Shown here: positions 19,186-30,547 of the stretch, piece after piece
Numbering within the stretch: the first letter of the stretch is position 1
How the letters are laid out: every line of letters begins with the position of its first letter
Source: Peribacillus tepidiphilus
Lineage (GTDB): Bacteria; Bacillota; Bacilli; Bacillales; DSM-1321
DNA: 64,000 nt
Assembly (NCBI RefSeq): GCF_009466385.1
Contig: NZ_WIAQ01000004.1
Span: forward strand, 101,468-165,467
Reading direction: 5' to 3'
Made by a program: the position numbers and the translations under genes
The notes under the pieces: model-generated
What the model saw: the letters and a program-made list of their open reading frames with translations, nothing else
The model's database searches: none
What the model was told of the DNA's origin: nothing

Positions 19186-20283
19186 TCAGTTCTTTTTGGT
19201 TAATTGCTTTATGAGATGGAACAGCCTATCTGCTGCATCTTGTATCCCTTGTTTTTTTGCCGCTGTTTTCATGCTGTGCAGCTTTTCATTATCAAGTAAG
19301 ATCGAATCAATCATAGATACTAAGCTTTTACCAGATAGATCTTTTTCTAGAAGAATTTCAGCAGCTCCATGACTGACCAATGCACGTGCATTTTTTTCTT
19401 GATGATTGTTTGTAACATACGGGCTTGGAATTAAGATACTAGGTATTCCAAGGGCTGTCAGCTCAGCCAATGTAGTGGCTCCTGCCCTCGCAACTGTCAA
19501 GTCGACGCCCGCCAAAACTTCTGGCATATTATGCACAAACGGTTTGATTACAACATTAGCCGGGTTACCTATTAAACGGATCTCTTCTGAGACCTTTTCA
19601 TAATGCACATCTCCCGTTACATATAATACTTGATATGGCTTTTCACCAAGCTCAGACATTACCTTTAGTACTGCTTCGTTAATTGGCCTTGCCCCTCTGC
19701 TTCCTCCAACGATTAACACAGTTGCTCTATGTGGATCAAGTCCCACAGATCGAAGACCCTTTTCACCATCCTGGTTTAAAACTTCTGATGCCCTCGGATT
19801 TCCCGTTAGGATTGTTTTTTGTTTCGGAAAATAATTTTTCGCCTCTTCAAAGCAAACTGCGATCTTATCGACATATTTACTCAAGAATTTATTCGTTAAT
19901 CCTGGTACGCTGTTTTGTTCATGAATGATTGTTGGAATACCTAGCTTTGCAGCGGCATAAACAACAGGTCCACATACATAACCTCCTGTACCAATGACGA
20001 CATCTGCTCCGAATTCCTTGAGTATTTTTTTACTCTCCTGTACACCTTTTAGGAATCTTACGATTGTTTTTATATTTTCAAACGATAACTTTCTTTTAAA
20101 GCCTGTTATATGAATAGATTTAAATGGTATATTTTCTCTAGGCACCAGTTTGCTTTCAAGTCCTTGTTGAGTTCCAATATAAAGAAAAGTACAGTCTTTT
20201 TGCTGTTTTTTTATTTCTCTGATCAGTGCAAGTGCAGGGTAGATATGTCCACCCGTTCCTCCTCCGCTAACCACAATCTTCAT
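19186..20283 (-). CDS. murG: MurG glycosyltransferase (lipid II synthase)
   Basis: Membrane-associated GT-B enzyme that adds GlcNAc to lipid I. It has 365 residues from the ATG at 20283, where the family begins [19 protein letters not shown]. The donor-binding half shows [14 protein letters not shown] and [21 protein letters not shown] with the following NHQ. The long stretch upstream in the same frame has no family match and is not coding. Confidence 0.96.
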   Translation of the reverse strand: MKIVVSGGGTGGHIYPALALIREIKKQQKDCTFLYIGTQQGLESKLVPRENIPFKSIHITGFKRKLSFENIKTIVRFLKGVQESKKILKEFGADVVIGTGGYVCGPVVYAAAKLGIPTIIHEQNSVPGLTNKFLSKYVDKIAVCFEEAKNYFPKQKTILTGNPRASEVLNQDGEKGLRSVGLDPHRATVLIVGGSRGARPINEAVLKVMSELGEKPYQVLYVTGDVHYEKVSEEIRLIGNPANVVIKPFVHNMPEVLAGVDLTVARAGATTLAELTALGIPSILIPSPYVTNNHQEKNARALVSHGAAEILLEKDLSGKSLVSMIDSILLDNEKLHSMKTAAKKQGIQDAADRLFHLIKQLTKKN

Positions 20284-20665
20284 CTCATTCACCCCAGCTA
20301 TGTATCGAAATAATTCTGCGATCTTTCTTTCCCAAAAAGGAATCATGTAATAATGGAAAATAAATGTCACTTCTGTACAATAATAACATTTTATCTTATA
20401 AATGAAACTAGGGCATTGTACGAATTACCCTTTTTAACTATATTGTAACAAAATAATAATTCTGCAATAATTAAAGTTTTTATCATTTATCCAGCAAAAT
20501 TAAATTATACTAAAATAATTTAATGAAAGATACAAGGGAAACCCTCAAAATAATTTCCTTTTAAACAAAAAAAAGGATGCCCTGTAAAAGCGCTGATTCG
20601 CCTGAATCAATATCTAAGTTTACACAAATTCAGGCATTCAGCACTATGAGCTACCTCTATCAACA
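20284..20665. other. spoVE-murG intergenic region
   Basis: 382 bases, very AT-rich apart from the hairpin after spoVE. The size suggests that murG has its own vegetative promoter independent of the sporulation gene spoVE, but I cannot point to convincing -35 and -10 boxes. There is no open frame with a ribosome site. Confidence 0.4.
20566..20644 (-). terminator. Hairpin and T-run after spoVE
   Basis: On the minus strand GTGCTGAATGCCTGAAT (20644-20628) pairs with ATTCAGGCGAATCAGCGC (20607-20590). A T-run follows after about 15 further bases (20574-20566). The gap between stem and T-run is longer than in a classic terminator. Confidence 0.5.
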
Positions 20666-21766
20666 TTAATATCGAGAATATCGGCTTATATTTAATAGAA
20701 CCCCAATTGCTATTAACATTAGAGTAAGTGATGATCCACCATAACTTAAGAATGGGAGAGTAATTCCTGTCACTGGCATTAATCCTGTAACCACTCCAAT
20801 ATTTATCATAACTTGAATTGCAATCATCGCAATAATTCCCACTGCCAGAAAACTTCCATATAAATCTGGTGCTCCTAAAGCAATGCGAATTCCTCTCCAA
20901 AGAAGCAAGGAAAATAATAAGATAATAAAAGATCCGCCAATAAAGCCAAGCTCTTCTGCTAAAATAGCAAATATGAAATCTGTTTGTGGTTCTGGCAAAT
21001 AAAAAAATTTTTGTCTGCTTTGACCCAAACCAAGGCCAAAAAGACCACCTGGACCAATAGCGAGCAGCGATTGAATCATTTGAAATCCGCTTCCTAATGG
21101 ATCTTCCCATGGATCCAAAAATGAAGTGATTCTTTTCATCCGATAAGGGGCAGACAGCACCAGAGCTACAAAGCCAGCAACCCCTAGCAATCCCAAACCG
21201 ATAAAATGACTAATTCTCGCTCCAGAAATGAAAATCATCACGATACATGTCCCAATCATAACTGTTCCAGTCCCTAAATCAGGCTGAAGCATAATCATAC
21301 CAAAGGCCAAAAATACAAGAGAAAGAGAGGGAACCAATCCCTTTTTAAAAGACGTAATATATTTTTGCCTTTCCGATAAGTATTTTGCCAGAAAAGCGAT
21401 CATCGCAAGCTTCATAAATTCGGATGGCTGAATCGAAAAGGCACCTACTCCAATCCAACTACGTGATCCGTTGCGCTCTACCCCAATACCGGGGATTAAT
21501 ACCATAACCAGTAAAACAAAGCAGACAATTACAAATACTTTTGCCCATGTTCTCCATGTCCAGTAGTCGATATTCATAATAAAAAACATGGCAGCAACAC
21601 CAACACCTGCAAACAGTACTTGCCTTTTCGCAAAATAGAAAGAATCTCCAAATTTGTAGGTAGCCCAAATTGCTGAGGCACTATATACCATAATTAAGCC
21701 AATCGATAAAAGTGTGAGAGTAACAATGATTAATATGAAGTCAGGATTTGATTTTTTTAAGGGCAC
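20666..21766 (-). CDS. spoVE: SEDS peptidoglycan polymerase SpoVE (spore cortex)
   Basis: SEDS-family glycosyltransferase that works with the class B penicillin-binding protein SpoVD to make spore cortex. It has about 366 residues and ten membrane segments. Conserved parts are VYSASAIWATYKF, NGSRSWIGVGAFSIQPSEFMK (with the catalytic-site SEDS region following), LGLGQSRQKFFYLPEPQTDF and ITLPFLSYGGSSL. I chose GTG at 21766, with GAGGTG 7 bases upstream; a GTG three codons earlier overlaps that site. The sequence is much closer to SpoVE than to FtsW. Confidence 0.93.
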   Translation of the reverse strand: MPLKKSNPDFILIIVTLTLLSIGLIMVYSASAIWATYKFGDSFYFAKRQVLFAGVGVAAMFFIMNIDYWTWRTWAKVFVIVCFVLLVMVLIPGIGVERNGSRSWIGVGAFSIQPSEFMKLAMIAFLAKYLSERQKYITSFKKGLVPSLSLVFLAFGMIMLQPDLGTGTVMIGTCIVMIFISGARISHFIGLGLLGVAGFVALVLSAPYRMKRITSFLDPWEDPLGSGFQMIQSLLAIGPGGLFGLGLGQSRQKFFYLPEPQTDFIFAILAEELGFIGGSFIILLFSLLLWRGIRIALGAPDLYGSFLAVGIIAMIAIQVMINIGVVTGLMPVTGITLPFLSYGGSSLTLMLIAIGVLLNISRYSRY

Positions 21767-22044
21767 AAAACACACCTCTAACTCAAGATTAGAGCCTTAT
21801 TGAATTATAGGCAAAAAAAGAGACTGACAACATCCAAAATCCATGCTTACAAGTAGACTGAAAAAGTGTACACTTTCCAAATCTTCGCACACTAAAAAAA
21901 GTCCATCCTTACATTTAGCATTTATTTGGGTCAGCCTCTTATCTTATGATGTCGAAATGATTGTATGCAGGCGTCTGCAGGGTTTTCTGTTACCCTTTAA
22001 GCTCGCACTGTCCAGGATGATCGTCCGGCCTATAAAACAAGCTC
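21767..22044. repeat. murD-spoVE intergenic region with a possible small inverted-repeat element
   Basis: AAAAGAGACTGAC (about 21817-21829) and GTCAGCCTCTT (about 21931-21941) are imperfect inverted repeats that enclose about 100 bases. This could be a small terminator-like or MITE-like element. It lies between vegetative murD and sporulation spoVE, where spoVE should have a sigma-E promoter; I could not identify convincing boxes. Confidence 0.3.
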
Positions 22045-23397
22045 TTATTTCAGTTTATGCACAGCCTCCATAAAAATGTCTCCTCTTACTTCAAAAGTTT
22101 TATATTGATCCCAGCTTGCACAGGCTGGGGAGAGAAGAATCGTATCGCCTTCTTCAGAAAGTCCGAAAGCGACAGGAACGGCTTCTTTTACATTATCGAC
22201 ACGTTTAATTTGAGTTATTCCAACTTCTTTAGCCACTCGTTCAATTTTTTCTGCAGTTTGACCAAATGTAACAAGCGCCTTTACATGTTTTAAGGCAGGC
22301 TTCAGTTCGTCAAATTCATTTCCCCGATCAAGTCCTCCCGCAAGTAAAATAACAGGACCATCAAAAGAAGTTAAAGCTTTTGTGGCAGCAAGAATATTCG
22401 TTGCTTTAGAATCGTTATAAAATTTCCTATTTTGGATCGTCGCTACATATTGAAGACGGTGTTTTACACCGTGAAAAGAAGTTAATACATAATGAATTGC
22501 CTCGTTCGAAACTCCCTTTAGTTTACAAACAGCGACTGCCGCCAATATATTTTCTAGATTGTGTTTTCCAGGCAAAGCTACTTCTGATACAGACATTACC
22601 GGCTCTCCCTGGAACATGATGAATCCACCTTCTAAATAGGCGCCGTTTTCCACCTTGTGTTCTGTCGAAAACGGAATTAAGATGGCCTTTGACCTCCTTG
22701 TTAGTGCTACAACATCATCTTGATCATAATTAAATACCAAATAATCTTCTTCCGACTGGTTAATCGTTATATTCGCTTTAGCAGAAGCGTATTCTTCCTT
22801 GCTCGAATGGTAATCCAAATGAGCATCATACAGGTTTGTTATTACCGCTATTTGCGGTTTAAACTCTTCAATCCCCATTAGCTGAAAAGAAGAAAGCTCT
22901 ATGACGATCGTATTCTCTTTAGTTGCTTCCTGGACCACCCCTGAAGCAACAGTACCAATATTTCCAGCAATCAGTGGGTGGCTTCCACCTTTTTTCAACA
23001 TTTCATATATAAGGGTTGTCGTTGTTGTTTTACCGTTTGTTCCTGTAATTCCAACAAACGGAGCTTCACTGACCAAATAGGCAAGTTCTACTTCTGTTAT
23101 GACCGGAATTCCTTTTTCTAGCGCCCCTTTCACTAAAGGATTGCTATATGGGATGCCCGGATTTTTAACGATATATTGAAATCCTTCATCTAACAACTCA
23201 ATTGGATGGTCTCCACAAATCACTTTTATTCCTTGTTCCAGCAGACCTTGCGCCTCAGGATTTTCAGAGATGGGCTTTTTATCATTCACGGTTACAAAAG
23301 CACCGAGCTTATGCAAAAGTGAAGCTGCACTTACACCACTTTTGGCAAGGCCTAATACAAGAACTTTTTTCCTTAAGAACTTTGTTGTCTCTTTCAA
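22045..23397 (-). CDS. murD: UDP-N-acetylmuramoyl-L-alanine:D-glutamate ligase
   Basis: Cytoplasmic Mur ligase that adds D-Glu. It has 450 residues. The N-terminal UDP-binding part is [14 protein letters not shown], the ATP P-loop [12 protein letters not shown] (about 117-128), and the central signatures are [12 protein letters not shown] and [10 protein letters not shown]. The C-terminal domain carries [15 protein letters not shown] and [19 protein letters not shown]. It starts at TTG immediately after the mraY stop (TAATTG), with a ribosome site inside mraY. Confidence 0.97.
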   Translation of the reverse strand: MKETTKFLRKKVLVLGLAKSGVSAASLLHKLGAFVTVNDKKPISENPEAQGLLEQGIKVICGDHPIELLDEGFQYIVKNPGIPYSNPLVKGALEKGIPVITEVELAYLVSEAPFVGITGTNGKTTTTTLIYEMLKKGGSHPLIAGNIGTVASGVVQEATKENTIVIELSSFQLMGIEEFKPQIAVITNLYDAHLDYHSSKEEYASAKANITINQSEEDYLVFNYDQDDVVALTRRSKAILIPFSTEHKVENGAYLEGGFIMFQGEPVMSVSEVALPGKHNLENILAAVAVCKLKGVSNEAIHYVLTSFHGVKHRLQYVATIQNRKFYNDSKATNILAATKALTSFDGPVILLAGGLDRGNEFDELKPALKHVKALVTFGQTAEKIERVAKEVGITQIKRVDNVKEAVPVAFGLSEEGDTILLSPACASWDQYKTFEVRGDIFMEAVHKLK

Positions 23398-24375
23398 TTA
23401 TAACCACACCTCTAAATATATTCCTAAAATAGCAAATAATAGTCCAACAGACCAGAACGTTACTACAACTCGCCATTCCGACCACCCAATTAACTCATAA
23501 TGATGATGGAGCGGGCTCATTTTAAAAATTCTTTTACCTGTCATTTTAAACGAAGCCACTTGAAGGATTACGGACAATGTCTCAATGACAAAAACCCCTC
23601 CAATAATGACAAGTAATAGCTCAAGGTCTGTCAACAATGCTACTGTAGCCAAAGCTCCTCCCAATGCTAGAGATCCGGTATCTCCCATAAATACCTTGGC
23701 AGGATGTGCATTGAACACTAAAAAGCCGAGCACTGCTCCCACAACAGCTACAGAGAAAATAGCAACATCGTATTGTGCATTATTCCAAGCAAGAACAGCG
23801 TATGCTCCAAAAGCAATAGCAGCAGTCCCGGAAACTAATCCATCCAATCCATCCGTTAGGTTGACTGCATTTGAAAAACCAACCTGCCAAAAGATGATAA
23901 ATAGAATATACAGCCAGCCTAGGTTAATGGATAAATCTGTCCCCGGAATCCCTATTTCTGGATTGAAACCTTCTGTACCTTTATAAACCCAATAAAAAAT
24001 AATAGCAATGACAATCTGACCAATCAGCTTTTGAAGGGATGTAAGACCCAAATTCCTTTTCATGACGACTTTAATAAAATCATCAAGGAAACCTAATAGA
24101 CCAAACCCCAAGGTAACAAGAAGGAGCAAATACATTTTAATTGATGGTTCTGAAAATTTCCCGATCATAATCATGGTTGATGCCGTAATGGATATGAGAA
24201 TGACGATTCCACCCATAGTAGGTGTTCCAGATTTTTTTTGATGCGATTGTGGTCCTTCTTCTCGGATGCTTTGACCGAATTTTAATCTTCTTAGAAAAGG
24301 AATGAAGACTGGAGAAAGAAGAACCGTAATTAAAAACCCGGTAATAATGGTAAAGAATATAACCTGTTCTAGCAT
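23398..24375 (-). CDS. mraY: Phospho-N-acetylmuramoyl-pentapeptide transferase
   Basis: Integral-membrane enzyme that transfers phospho-MurNAc-pentapeptide to undecaprenyl phosphate, making lipid I. It has 325 residues with about ten membrane segments. Conserved loops are [11 protein letters not shown], the catalytic-site aspartates in [19 protein letters not shown] and [18 protein letters not shown], and the HHHYE motif in [15 protein letters not shown]. It is tightly linked with murD, and is preceded by murE with a 116-base gap. Confidence 0.97.
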   Translation of the reverse strand: MLEQVIFFTIITGFLITVLLSPVFIPFLRRLKFGQSIREEGPQSHQKKSGTPTMGGIVILISITASTMIMIGKFSEPSIKMYLLLLVTLGFGLLGFLDDFIKVVMKRNLGLTSLQKLIGQIVIAIIFYWVYKGTEGFNPEIGIPGTDLSINLGWLYILFIIFWQVGFSNAVNLTDGLDGLVSGTAAIAFGAYAVLAWNNAQYDVAIFSVAVVGAVLGFLVFNAHPAKVFMGDTGSLALGGALATVALLTDLELLLVIIGGVFVIETLSVILQVASFKMTGKRIFKMSPLHHHYELIGWSEWRVVVTFWSVGLLFAILGIYLEVWL

Positions 24376-24491
24376 ACGCCTTCTCCCTCCCTCTTAATGC
24401 CCTTGAATAGGCTAAAAATAATGCTTGTATATTTTTGTATAATTTCTTTGTTATTTGCTAAAAATTCCACACACATTCTATTCACACTCGT

Positions 24492-25973
24492 TTATTTATT
24501 TTCATTATTTTTTAATCTTTTTTCGATCGCTTCTTTTGCCACTAAACGGTCATCAAAATCTAATATTTGATTCCCAATAATTTGATAGGTTTCATGACCT
24601 TTTCCAGCTATTAAAATGACATCTTTGCTCTTTGCATGACAAACAGCATATTCAATTGCTTCCTTGCGATCGACAATCGTTTTATAAGCTTGCCCTTCCA
24701 CTCCTTTTTCCATATCAGCAAGAATCGATTCTGGATCCTCACTTCTAGGATTATCAGAAGTAAAGATTGGATAGGTTGCGTTTTCACATGCTATCTTTGC
24801 CATAATTGGTCGTTTTGTACGATCCCTGTCACCTCCACAGCCTACGATGACATATATATCGCCTTCAGCAAATTCCTTCACAGTATTCAACACATTTTCC
24901 AAGCTATCGGGAGTATGAGCATAATCTACTATGACAGTGAATTCCTGTCCAGCATCTACAAGCTCAAATCTGCCAGAAACTCCTTTTACATCCTCAATGG
25001 ATTGAATAATGGAATCAAGTGGCAATCCTGCACAATATGCCGCTGTGATGGCTGCCAATACATTATAGACGCTAAATTTTCCGACAAGTTTCAAATTGAC
25101 AACCTTCTTTTGTGCGAAGGCATGCAATTCAAACTGGGTGCCTGAAGAATGAATTTTAATATTTTTGGCCATTATATCAGCATTTTGGTGGATGCCATAC
25201 GTTATAACATGGGCCGCGGTCCAGCTGGAAAAATCTTTAGAAGCTTCATCATCCGCATTTAAAACAGCGTATTTTTTCTTCCCTTCTTCATACGTATTCC
25301 CTAGCTGAGAAAATAACAGAGACTTGGCAAACCTATACCGATCCATTGTTTTATGAAAATCGAGATGGTCTTGAGTTAAATTCGTAAATACGGCAATGTC
25401 ATAGTCACAGCCGTGAACGCGCCCAAGCTCAAGAGCGTGTGAAGATACTTCCATAACGGCAGTTTCTACCTGTTGATTCACCATTTCATGAAAAGTTTTT
25501 TGAAGAGTTACACTATCTGGTGTGGTGTTTTTTGTTTCAAAGATTTCATCGCCAATTTTTGTATACATTGTGCCAATTAAGCCTGTCTTTTGACCATGAT
25601 CTTTAAAAATCTTTTCAATCAAATGACTGGTCGTTGTCTTTCCATTCGTACCAGTAATTCCAATTAGACGAAGTTTTTGTGTAGGATGACCATAAAAGGC
25701 ATCTGCTAGGACAGCCATTGCCCGCGTTGTATTTTTGACAATAATGACAGGAACTGAAACTTCAAGCGGTCTTTCTGCTAGAACAGCAACAGCTCCGTTT
25801 TCAACAGCTGATTGGGCAAAATCATGACCGTCAACCGTATAGCCTTTAATGCAGATAAAGAGGCTTCCTTTTTGAACTTTTCTATTATCATTTTCAATGG
25901 ATGTAATGATTGGATTGTTTAGTACATCTCCTTCATATGAAGGAAGATTCTCTAACAATGTAAGTAAATGCAT
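24492..25973 (-). CDS. murE: UDP-MurNAc-L-Ala-D-Glu:meso-DAP ligase
   Basis: 493-residue Mur ligase. The ATP loop is [17 protein letters not shown]. The UDP-binding N-terminus and the carbamylated-lysine region ([31 protein letters not shown]) are present. The amino-acid specificity motif reads DNPR in [13 protein letters not shown], typical of enzymes that add meso-diaminopimelate rather than lysine, so the cell wall should be of the DAP type. It is separated from spoVD by 369 bases. Confidence 0.97.
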   Translation of the reverse strand: MHLLTLLENLPSYEGDVLNNPIITSIENDNRKVQKGSLFICIKGYTVDGHDFAQSAVENGAVAVLAERPLEVSVPVIIVKNTTRAMAVLADAFYGHPTQKLRLIGITGTNGKTTTSHLIEKIFKDHGQKTGLIGTMYTKIGDEIFETKNTTPDSVTLQKTFHEMVNQQVETAVMEVSSHALELGRVHGCDYDIAVFTNLTQDHLDFHKTMDRYRFAKSLLFSQLGNTYEEGKKKYAVLNADDEASKDFSSWTAAHVITYGIHQNADIMAKNIKIHSSGTQFELHAFAQKKVVNLKLVGKFSVYNVLAAITAAYCAGLPLDSIIQSIEDVKGVSGRFELVDAGQEFTVIVDYAHTPDSLENVLNTVKEFAEGDIYVIVGCGGDRDRTKRPIMAKIACENATYPIFTSDNPRSEDPESILADMEKGVEGQAYKTIVDRKEAIEYAVCHAKSKDVILIAGKGHETYQIIGNQILDFDDRLVAKEAIEKRLKNNENK

Positions 25974-26342
25974 TCTTCCCTTCCTCTCAATCTAAAATGA
26001 GGTAACTAAATTATTTTAACGCAAAAATAGAGTTACTGCTATGTGATAAGAGTAACATATTTCAGACTGCCGGGAAACGCTCGGATTGATCATCAAGAAC
26101 TCTTTACTACGGCTTATTACCTTTAGGGATTACTCACTTATCGTCCGAACTCGTTCTCCAACTGGCAAGCGTGGTTATAAAACTTAAATGCAAATGTAAT
26201 ATTTCTTTTCTGTACTCTAACTTTTTCTCCCCATACAATTATTCCCTTCATCCACAAACTCTTTTATACCTCAATTTTTTTCATTCGTAAACAAAGCGGC
26301 TTGATCTAAATCAGCCGCTTCATTATTGTACACTCCCATTTC
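25974..26342. other. spoVD-murE intergenic region
   Basis: 369 bases without a gene. Apart from the spoVD terminator (26293-26319) and the presumed murE promoter, I see nothing with a clear signal. The part 26060-26180 is less AT-rich than the rest and has no open frame with a ribosome site; it could be decayed sequence. Confidence 0.35.
26290..26319 (-). terminator. Terminator after spoVD
   Basis: On the minus strand AGCGGCT (26319-26313) pairs with AGCCGCT (26301-26295), followed by TTGTTT. It lies 23 bases after the stop codon. Confidence 0.6.
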
Positions 26343-28256
26343 TTATTCGCCAAGATAAATTCGAATGGTGGAGCCTTCTTTTACCTTGACTCCTGCATCA
26401 GGTGCTTGCTTAACAACCTTGTTCCCTTTCCCTGCAATATCAAGTTTTAATGTAAATAATTGATTTGTCAGTTCTTTCTTAGTCATTCCTACTAAATTAG
26501 GTACTTCTATCATAATCGGATCGAGCCACGATTTTTCTTTTTCGATTTGTTTTTCTCTTGGTTTTACGTCAAGTGCCACTAATGCGTCTTCCATAATATT
26601 TCCTACGATTGGAGCAGCAACGACCCCACCAAACTGGACCGTTCCTTTTGGATTGTCAACCGCTACATAAATAACGATTTGTGGATCATCAGCCGGTGCA
26701 AAACCGATAAAGGAAACAATATGGTTGTTTTCCATATATCTGCCGTCCTTTACTTTTTGGGCAGTACCAGTCTTTCCACCTACACGATAAGAATCGATGA
26801 ATGCCCCTTTACCGGACCCTTTTGCTACTACTGATTCTAACGCATATCGGATCTGCTCTGAAGTTTGTTCAGAAATTACTTTCCGTTTTGATTCAGGAGT
26901 TTTTCGCATAATGACTTCTCCAGTTGCAGAGTCAATTAGCTCCTTTGCAATATAAGGAGTATAAAGTGTTCCTCCATTAACCGCTGCTGATACAGCTGCT
27001 ACTTGTTGAATCGGAGTGACCGAAACACCCTGACCAAAGGCAGTTGTAGCATGTTCTACCGGGCCTACCCTTTTCATATTAAACATAATGCCTGTACCTT
27101 CACCTTGAAGATCAATTCCTGTTTTCTGACCAAAGCCGAATTGCTTAATATAATCAAATAATTTTTCTTTACCTACACGATTTCCAAGCTCCACAAAGCC
27201 CGGGTTACATGAGTTTTGTACTACTTCAAGAAAAGTTTGAGAGCCATGTCCTCCTCTTTTCCAGCAATGCAAGGTCGCTCCGGCAACCTCTACATGACCT
27301 GGATCGTAGAAATGCTCGTTTTCTAAATTCACTTTCTTTTCTTCCAAAGCCGCTGCCAACGTAATAATTTTAAATGTAGAACCCGGCTCATAAGTGCTCC
27401 AGACCGGTAAATTCCGATTATATATTTCCTGCGGAACGTCCTGATATTTGGAAGGATGGAATGTAGGTCGGCTGGACATGGCCAATATTTCTCCGTTATT
27501 TGGGTTCATGGCAATCCCGATAATACCATCTGGATTATATGTAGCCTCAGCTATATCAAACTCGCGTTCCATTATCGTTTGGATCCGACTGTCAATCGTT
27601 AGCTTTAAATTGGCTCCATCTTTTGGAGGAACGTAATCATCAGCCATACTCTTCATTCTTTGTCCCTTAGCATCCGAATAAAATTGTACATACCCTTTTT
27701 TCCCTTTTAATTGCTCTTCATAAGATAACTCAATTCCCATTAGCCCTTGATTATCAATTCCTGTAAACCCTAGTACATGAGAAAGATATTCTCCATACGG
27801 ATAATGTCTTATAGAATCCTCGGCTATATATACACCGCTTAAATCCATTTCTTTTATTTTTTTTGCATTTTCGTGCGAAATTTTCCTCCCGGCTTTTAAC
27901 CGAACACTCATCTCGCTTTTGGTCAATTCTTTATAAAGTTGGTCTTTTGGAGCATTCAATACAGCAGCCAGTTTTTCAGCAGTTTCCAGTGGATTCTTAA
28001 TTTGCCTAGGTACAACAAAGACAGTAGGTGCGCTTTTATTTGTAGCCAGAGCAACTCCATTACGATCAAGTATTTCGCCTCTTTTTGGCTCAAATGTAAT
28101 ATTCCTGCTCCAAGAATCCTTCGCTTTTTCAGTAAGCATATCACCTAGGAAGAATTGTACAAATCCTAACCTAACATCAATAATAAAAAATATGAATAGT
28201 CCGACAATTAATGAGATAAATAACCTTTTTCTTACGGTCACATTGGATACACGCAA
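26343..28256 (-). CDS. spoVD: Class B penicillin-binding protein SpoVD (spore cortex transpeptidase)
   Basis: Partner of SpoVE in cortex synthesis, made in the mother cell. It has 637 residues: a membrane anchor (about 12-30), a dimerisation domain, and a transpeptidase with active-site motif STFK in EPGSTFKIITL, SCN in VVQNSCNPGF, and KTGTAQ. One PASTA domain is at the C-terminus (VPNLVGMTKKELTNQLF, VKEGSTIRIYLGE). The start is TTG at 28256, seven bases after GGAGGTG, giving MRVSNVTVRKRLF as in B. subtilis. Confidence 0.95.
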   Translation of the reverse strand: MRVSNVTVRKRLFISLIVGLFIFFIIDVRLGFVQFFLGDMLTEKAKDSWSRNITFEPKRGEILDRNGVALATNKSAPTVFVVPRQIKNPLETAEKLAAVLNAPKDQLYKELTKSEMSVRLKAGRKISHENAKKIKEMDLSGVYIAEDSIRHYPYGEYLSHVLGFTGIDNQGLMGIELSYEEQLKGKKGYVQFYSDAKGQRMKSMADDYVPPKDGANLKLTIDSRIQTIMEREFDIAEATYNPDGIIGIAMNPNNGEILAMSSRPTFHPSKYQDVPQEIYNRNLPVWSTYEPGSTFKIITLAAALEEKKVNLENEHFYDPGHVEVAGATLHCWKRGGHGSQTFLEVVQNSCNPGFVELGNRVGKEKLFDYIKQFGFGQKTGIDLQGEGTGIMFNMKRVGPVEHATTAFGQGVSVTPIQQVAAVSAAVNGGTLYTPYIAKELIDSATGEVIMRKTPESKRKVISEQTSEQIRYALESVVAKGSGKGAFIDSYRVGGKTGTAQKVKDGRYMENNHIVSFIGFAPADDPQIVIYVAVDNPKGTVQFGGVVAAPIVGNIMEDALVALDVKPREKQIEKEKSWLDPIMIEVPNLVGMTKKELTNQLFTLKLDIAGKGNKVVKQAPDAGVKVKEGSTIRIYLGE

Positions 28257-28286
28257 CAATAAGCACCTCCAACTTACACTTGCTTA

Positions 28287-28314
28287 AGTGTATGCTTGTA
28301 CACCGGCAAATAGA
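28287..28314 (-). promoter_or_regulatory. Sigma-E-type promoter of spoVD
   Basis: On the minus strand CATACACT (28294-28287) is an exact match to the sigma-E -10 pattern CATACAnT. The -35 region 13 bases upstream (TCTATTT) is a poor match. The position between the pbpB terminator and spoVD, and sigma-E control of spoVD in B. subtilis, support it. Confidence 0.5.
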
Positions 28315-28317
28315 ACA

Positions 28318-28342
28318 AGCCTGCACGTATATAGTGCAGGCT
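28318..28342 (-). terminator. Terminator after pbpB
   Basis: A perfect nine-base stem AGCCTGCAC/GTGCAGGCT (28342-28334 with 28326-28318), followed on the minus strand by TGTTCTATTT. It separates vegetative pbpB from sporulation spoVD. Confidence 0.6.
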
Positions 28343-28357
28343 ACAGACTGTCGAAGA

Positions 28358-30547
28358 TCAATCATACACCTCGTTTTGATCTTTATTGACTTCTTCTTGC
28401 TCTATAGAGTCTTCAGGTGTTTTTAATTGGACTATACAATAGTCTCCTTCTTTAATAACGGACCCAGGCTTTACATTTTGCTTTTCGACATAGCCGCTTC
28501 CAACAGGATTTAAATCAAGCTTCGCAATTTGTGCAACCTTCATCACGTCCCTTAATGACCACCCCTCCATATTAGGCATGGTTATATCCCCTTCCGTTCT
28601 TAAAATAACCTTCTCTCCTTTAATGAGGTCACTTTCAGGCTTAGGGGATTGATCAATAATCCTGTTACCGTTCCCAAGCATTACTACTTCATATCCTGAG
28701 CTCTCTAATTCCTTTTTCGCACTTTCTGCCCTGCCATCACTAAAATCCTTGATTCGTGATGATGTTTTACTTTCTACATTCGAAGGCTTTATATTTAAAT
28801 ATTGCAGACTGTTTTTCATAACAGGATTAAAAATAGAAGAAACGGCATCAGAACCTGTTTTTGTTTCAGGTAATTCTGGCTGTTGTATAGCAATATACAT
28901 GATTAACTGAGGATCGTCCTTCGGTGCCATTCCTAGAAAAGAAAAGACATAATTGTTTCTCCCCTTTAAATATCTCCCGTCCTCTCCTGGGATTTGAGCT
29001 GTACCTGTTTTCCCTGCAACCTTGTACCCTTCTATTTGGTACGGTTTTCCCGTTCCTTTTTCTGAAGTCACAACTGTTTCGAGATAATCACGTACTTTTT
29101 TTGCGGTTTCTGCTGAAATCGGTTGTCCTGCAACTTCAGGCTTGGTATCTTTTACAACGTTTTGATTCGAATCGATAATTTTTTCAATAATATATGGCTT
29201 CATCATCTTGCCGTTATTAGCAATAGCTGTAAATGCCTGAATTTGCTGTATAGGGGTGATGGCAGTACCTTGCCCGAAGGCTGTTGTAATTTTTTCGATA
29301 GGATATCTATATAAAATTTTTCCTCCTACTTCATTTGGAAGATCAATACCTGTAGGTTTTTCAAATCCGAATTTTGTAAGATATTCCCGAAATTTCTTCT
29401 CTCCCAGTTTTTCCATTGCAATCGTTGCGAAACCAACGTTTGAAGATCGTTGCAAACCTTCCAGAAAAGTTATTTTCATCCCTCTTTTAATACCACTGTG
29501 ATCACTTGGTCCACCTTTATAGGAGCCTGTAATAAACGTATCATTCGGGTTAAACTTCCCTTCTTCTACTGCTGCTGCTAGAGTGAACACCTTCATCGTT
29601 GAACCAGGCTCAAAGTTCTCTTCTATCGCTAAATTTTTCCAATTATCATTTAATCCTTTTCTTGTTGTCGGATCAAAAGACGGTCTTTGTCCCATTGCGT
29701 AAATTTGACCGGTTTTGGGATTAGCAACAATCGCTATGATTTTTTTCGGTTTATATTCTTTTTGAACTTGATTCATTGAATCTTCAAGGAAGGTTTGGAT
29801 TTTCTTATCGATCGTCAATTGGACTGTGTTTCCGTTTTTGGGAGGGATGACCTTTTCTTTCTTATTAGGAAGAAGGAATCCCCATCTATCACTTTCATAA
29901 ATTACTTTCCCGTTTCGCTCTTCGAGTTGAGATTGAAGAGTTTTCTCAAGTCCTAGCATTCCTACAGTTTTTTCTTTTCCAGTCTTCTCATCTTCCTTTG
30001 TTTCAACATAACCGATGACATGGGATGCAAAGACACCATTCGGATAAAAACGCTTTGAGTCTCTTCTAAACGTAATTCCCGGCAAATGCAATTTTTCTAT
30101 TTTGACCTTCGTGCTGTGTGAAAGATTTCTTCCTGCAATACCAAATTCAACTTGAAACAAATGATCTTTTTGAAGCCTTTCCAATATCTCTTCTTGATCC
30201 ATGTCGATGTATTTAGACAACTTTTCTGCAGTCATCTCAGGGTCCACCACATGTTTCGGATTGTTTTGATCCGTAGTTATGTCTTCATCCAAAATGGCAA
30301 CCAAAGTATAAGAAGGTGTGTCTTCCGCAATAACCTCCCCTTGATTGTCAAGGATGCTTCCTCGCGATGCCTCCAATGTCCGGTATTTTGTATGTTTCAT
30401 CTCTGCGCGTGCCGCAAGCATTTCCCCGCCAGCTTCTCCAGTAAACTGAATATAAAGAAAACGACAGGCTAATATAAAAAAGAGCAGACCGAATAATATA
30501 AATAATCCCGCTGCTCCGTAGTTCATACTTTTTTTCTTTATGTACAT
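28358..30547 (-). CDS. pbpB: Class B penicillin-binding protein 2B (septal transpeptidase)
   Basis: Essential division transpeptidase that pairs with FtsW. The 729-residue protein has a membrane anchor (about 13-32), a dimerisation and linker domain, active-site STMK in EPGSTMKVFTLA, SSN in LQRSSNVGFA, KTGTAQ, and two PASTA domains at the C-terminus (from about 595). The ATG shares one base with the ftsL stop (TAATG), a sign of translational coupling. An internal ATG at residue 8 is an alternative start. Confidence 0.96.
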   Translation of the reverse strand: MYIKKKSMNYGAAGLFILFGLLFFILACRFLYIQFTGEAGGEMLAARAEMKHTKYRTLEASRGSILDNQGEVIAEDTPSYTLVAILDEDITTDQNNPKHVVDPEMTAEKLSKYIDMDQEEILERLQKDHLFQVEFGIAGRNLSHSTKVKIEKLHLPGITFRRDSKRFYPNGVFASHVIGYVETKEDEKTGKEKTVGMLGLEKTLQSQLEERNGKVIYESDRWGFLLPNKKEKVIPPKNGNTVQLTIDKKIQTFLEDSMNQVQKEYKPKKIIAIVANPKTGQIYAMGQRPSFDPTTRKGLNDNWKNLAIEENFEPGSTMKVFTLAAAVEEGKFNPNDTFITGSYKGGPSDHSGIKRGMKITFLEGLQRSSNVGFATIAMEKLGEKKFREYLTKFGFEKPTGIDLPNEVGGKILYRYPIEKITTAFGQGTAITPIQQIQAFTAIANNGKMMKPYIIEKIIDSNQNVVKDTKPEVAGQPISAETAKKVRDYLETVVTSEKGTGKPYQIEGYKVAGKTGTAQIPGEDGRYLKGRNNYVFSFLGMAPKDDPQLIMYIAIQQPELPETKTGSDAVSSIFNPVMKNSLQYLNIKPSNVESKTSSRIKDFSDGRAESAKKELESSGYEVVMLGNGNRIIDQSPKPESDLIKGEKVILRTEGDITMPNMEGWSLRDVMKVAQIAKLDLNPVGSGYVEKQNVKPGSVIKEGDYCIVQLKTPEDSIEQEEVNKDQNEVYD

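Noticed and set aside
20284..20370. Upstream extension of murG
   Set aside because: Family proteins begin at [13 protein letters not shown]; the extension is AT-rich and has no match.
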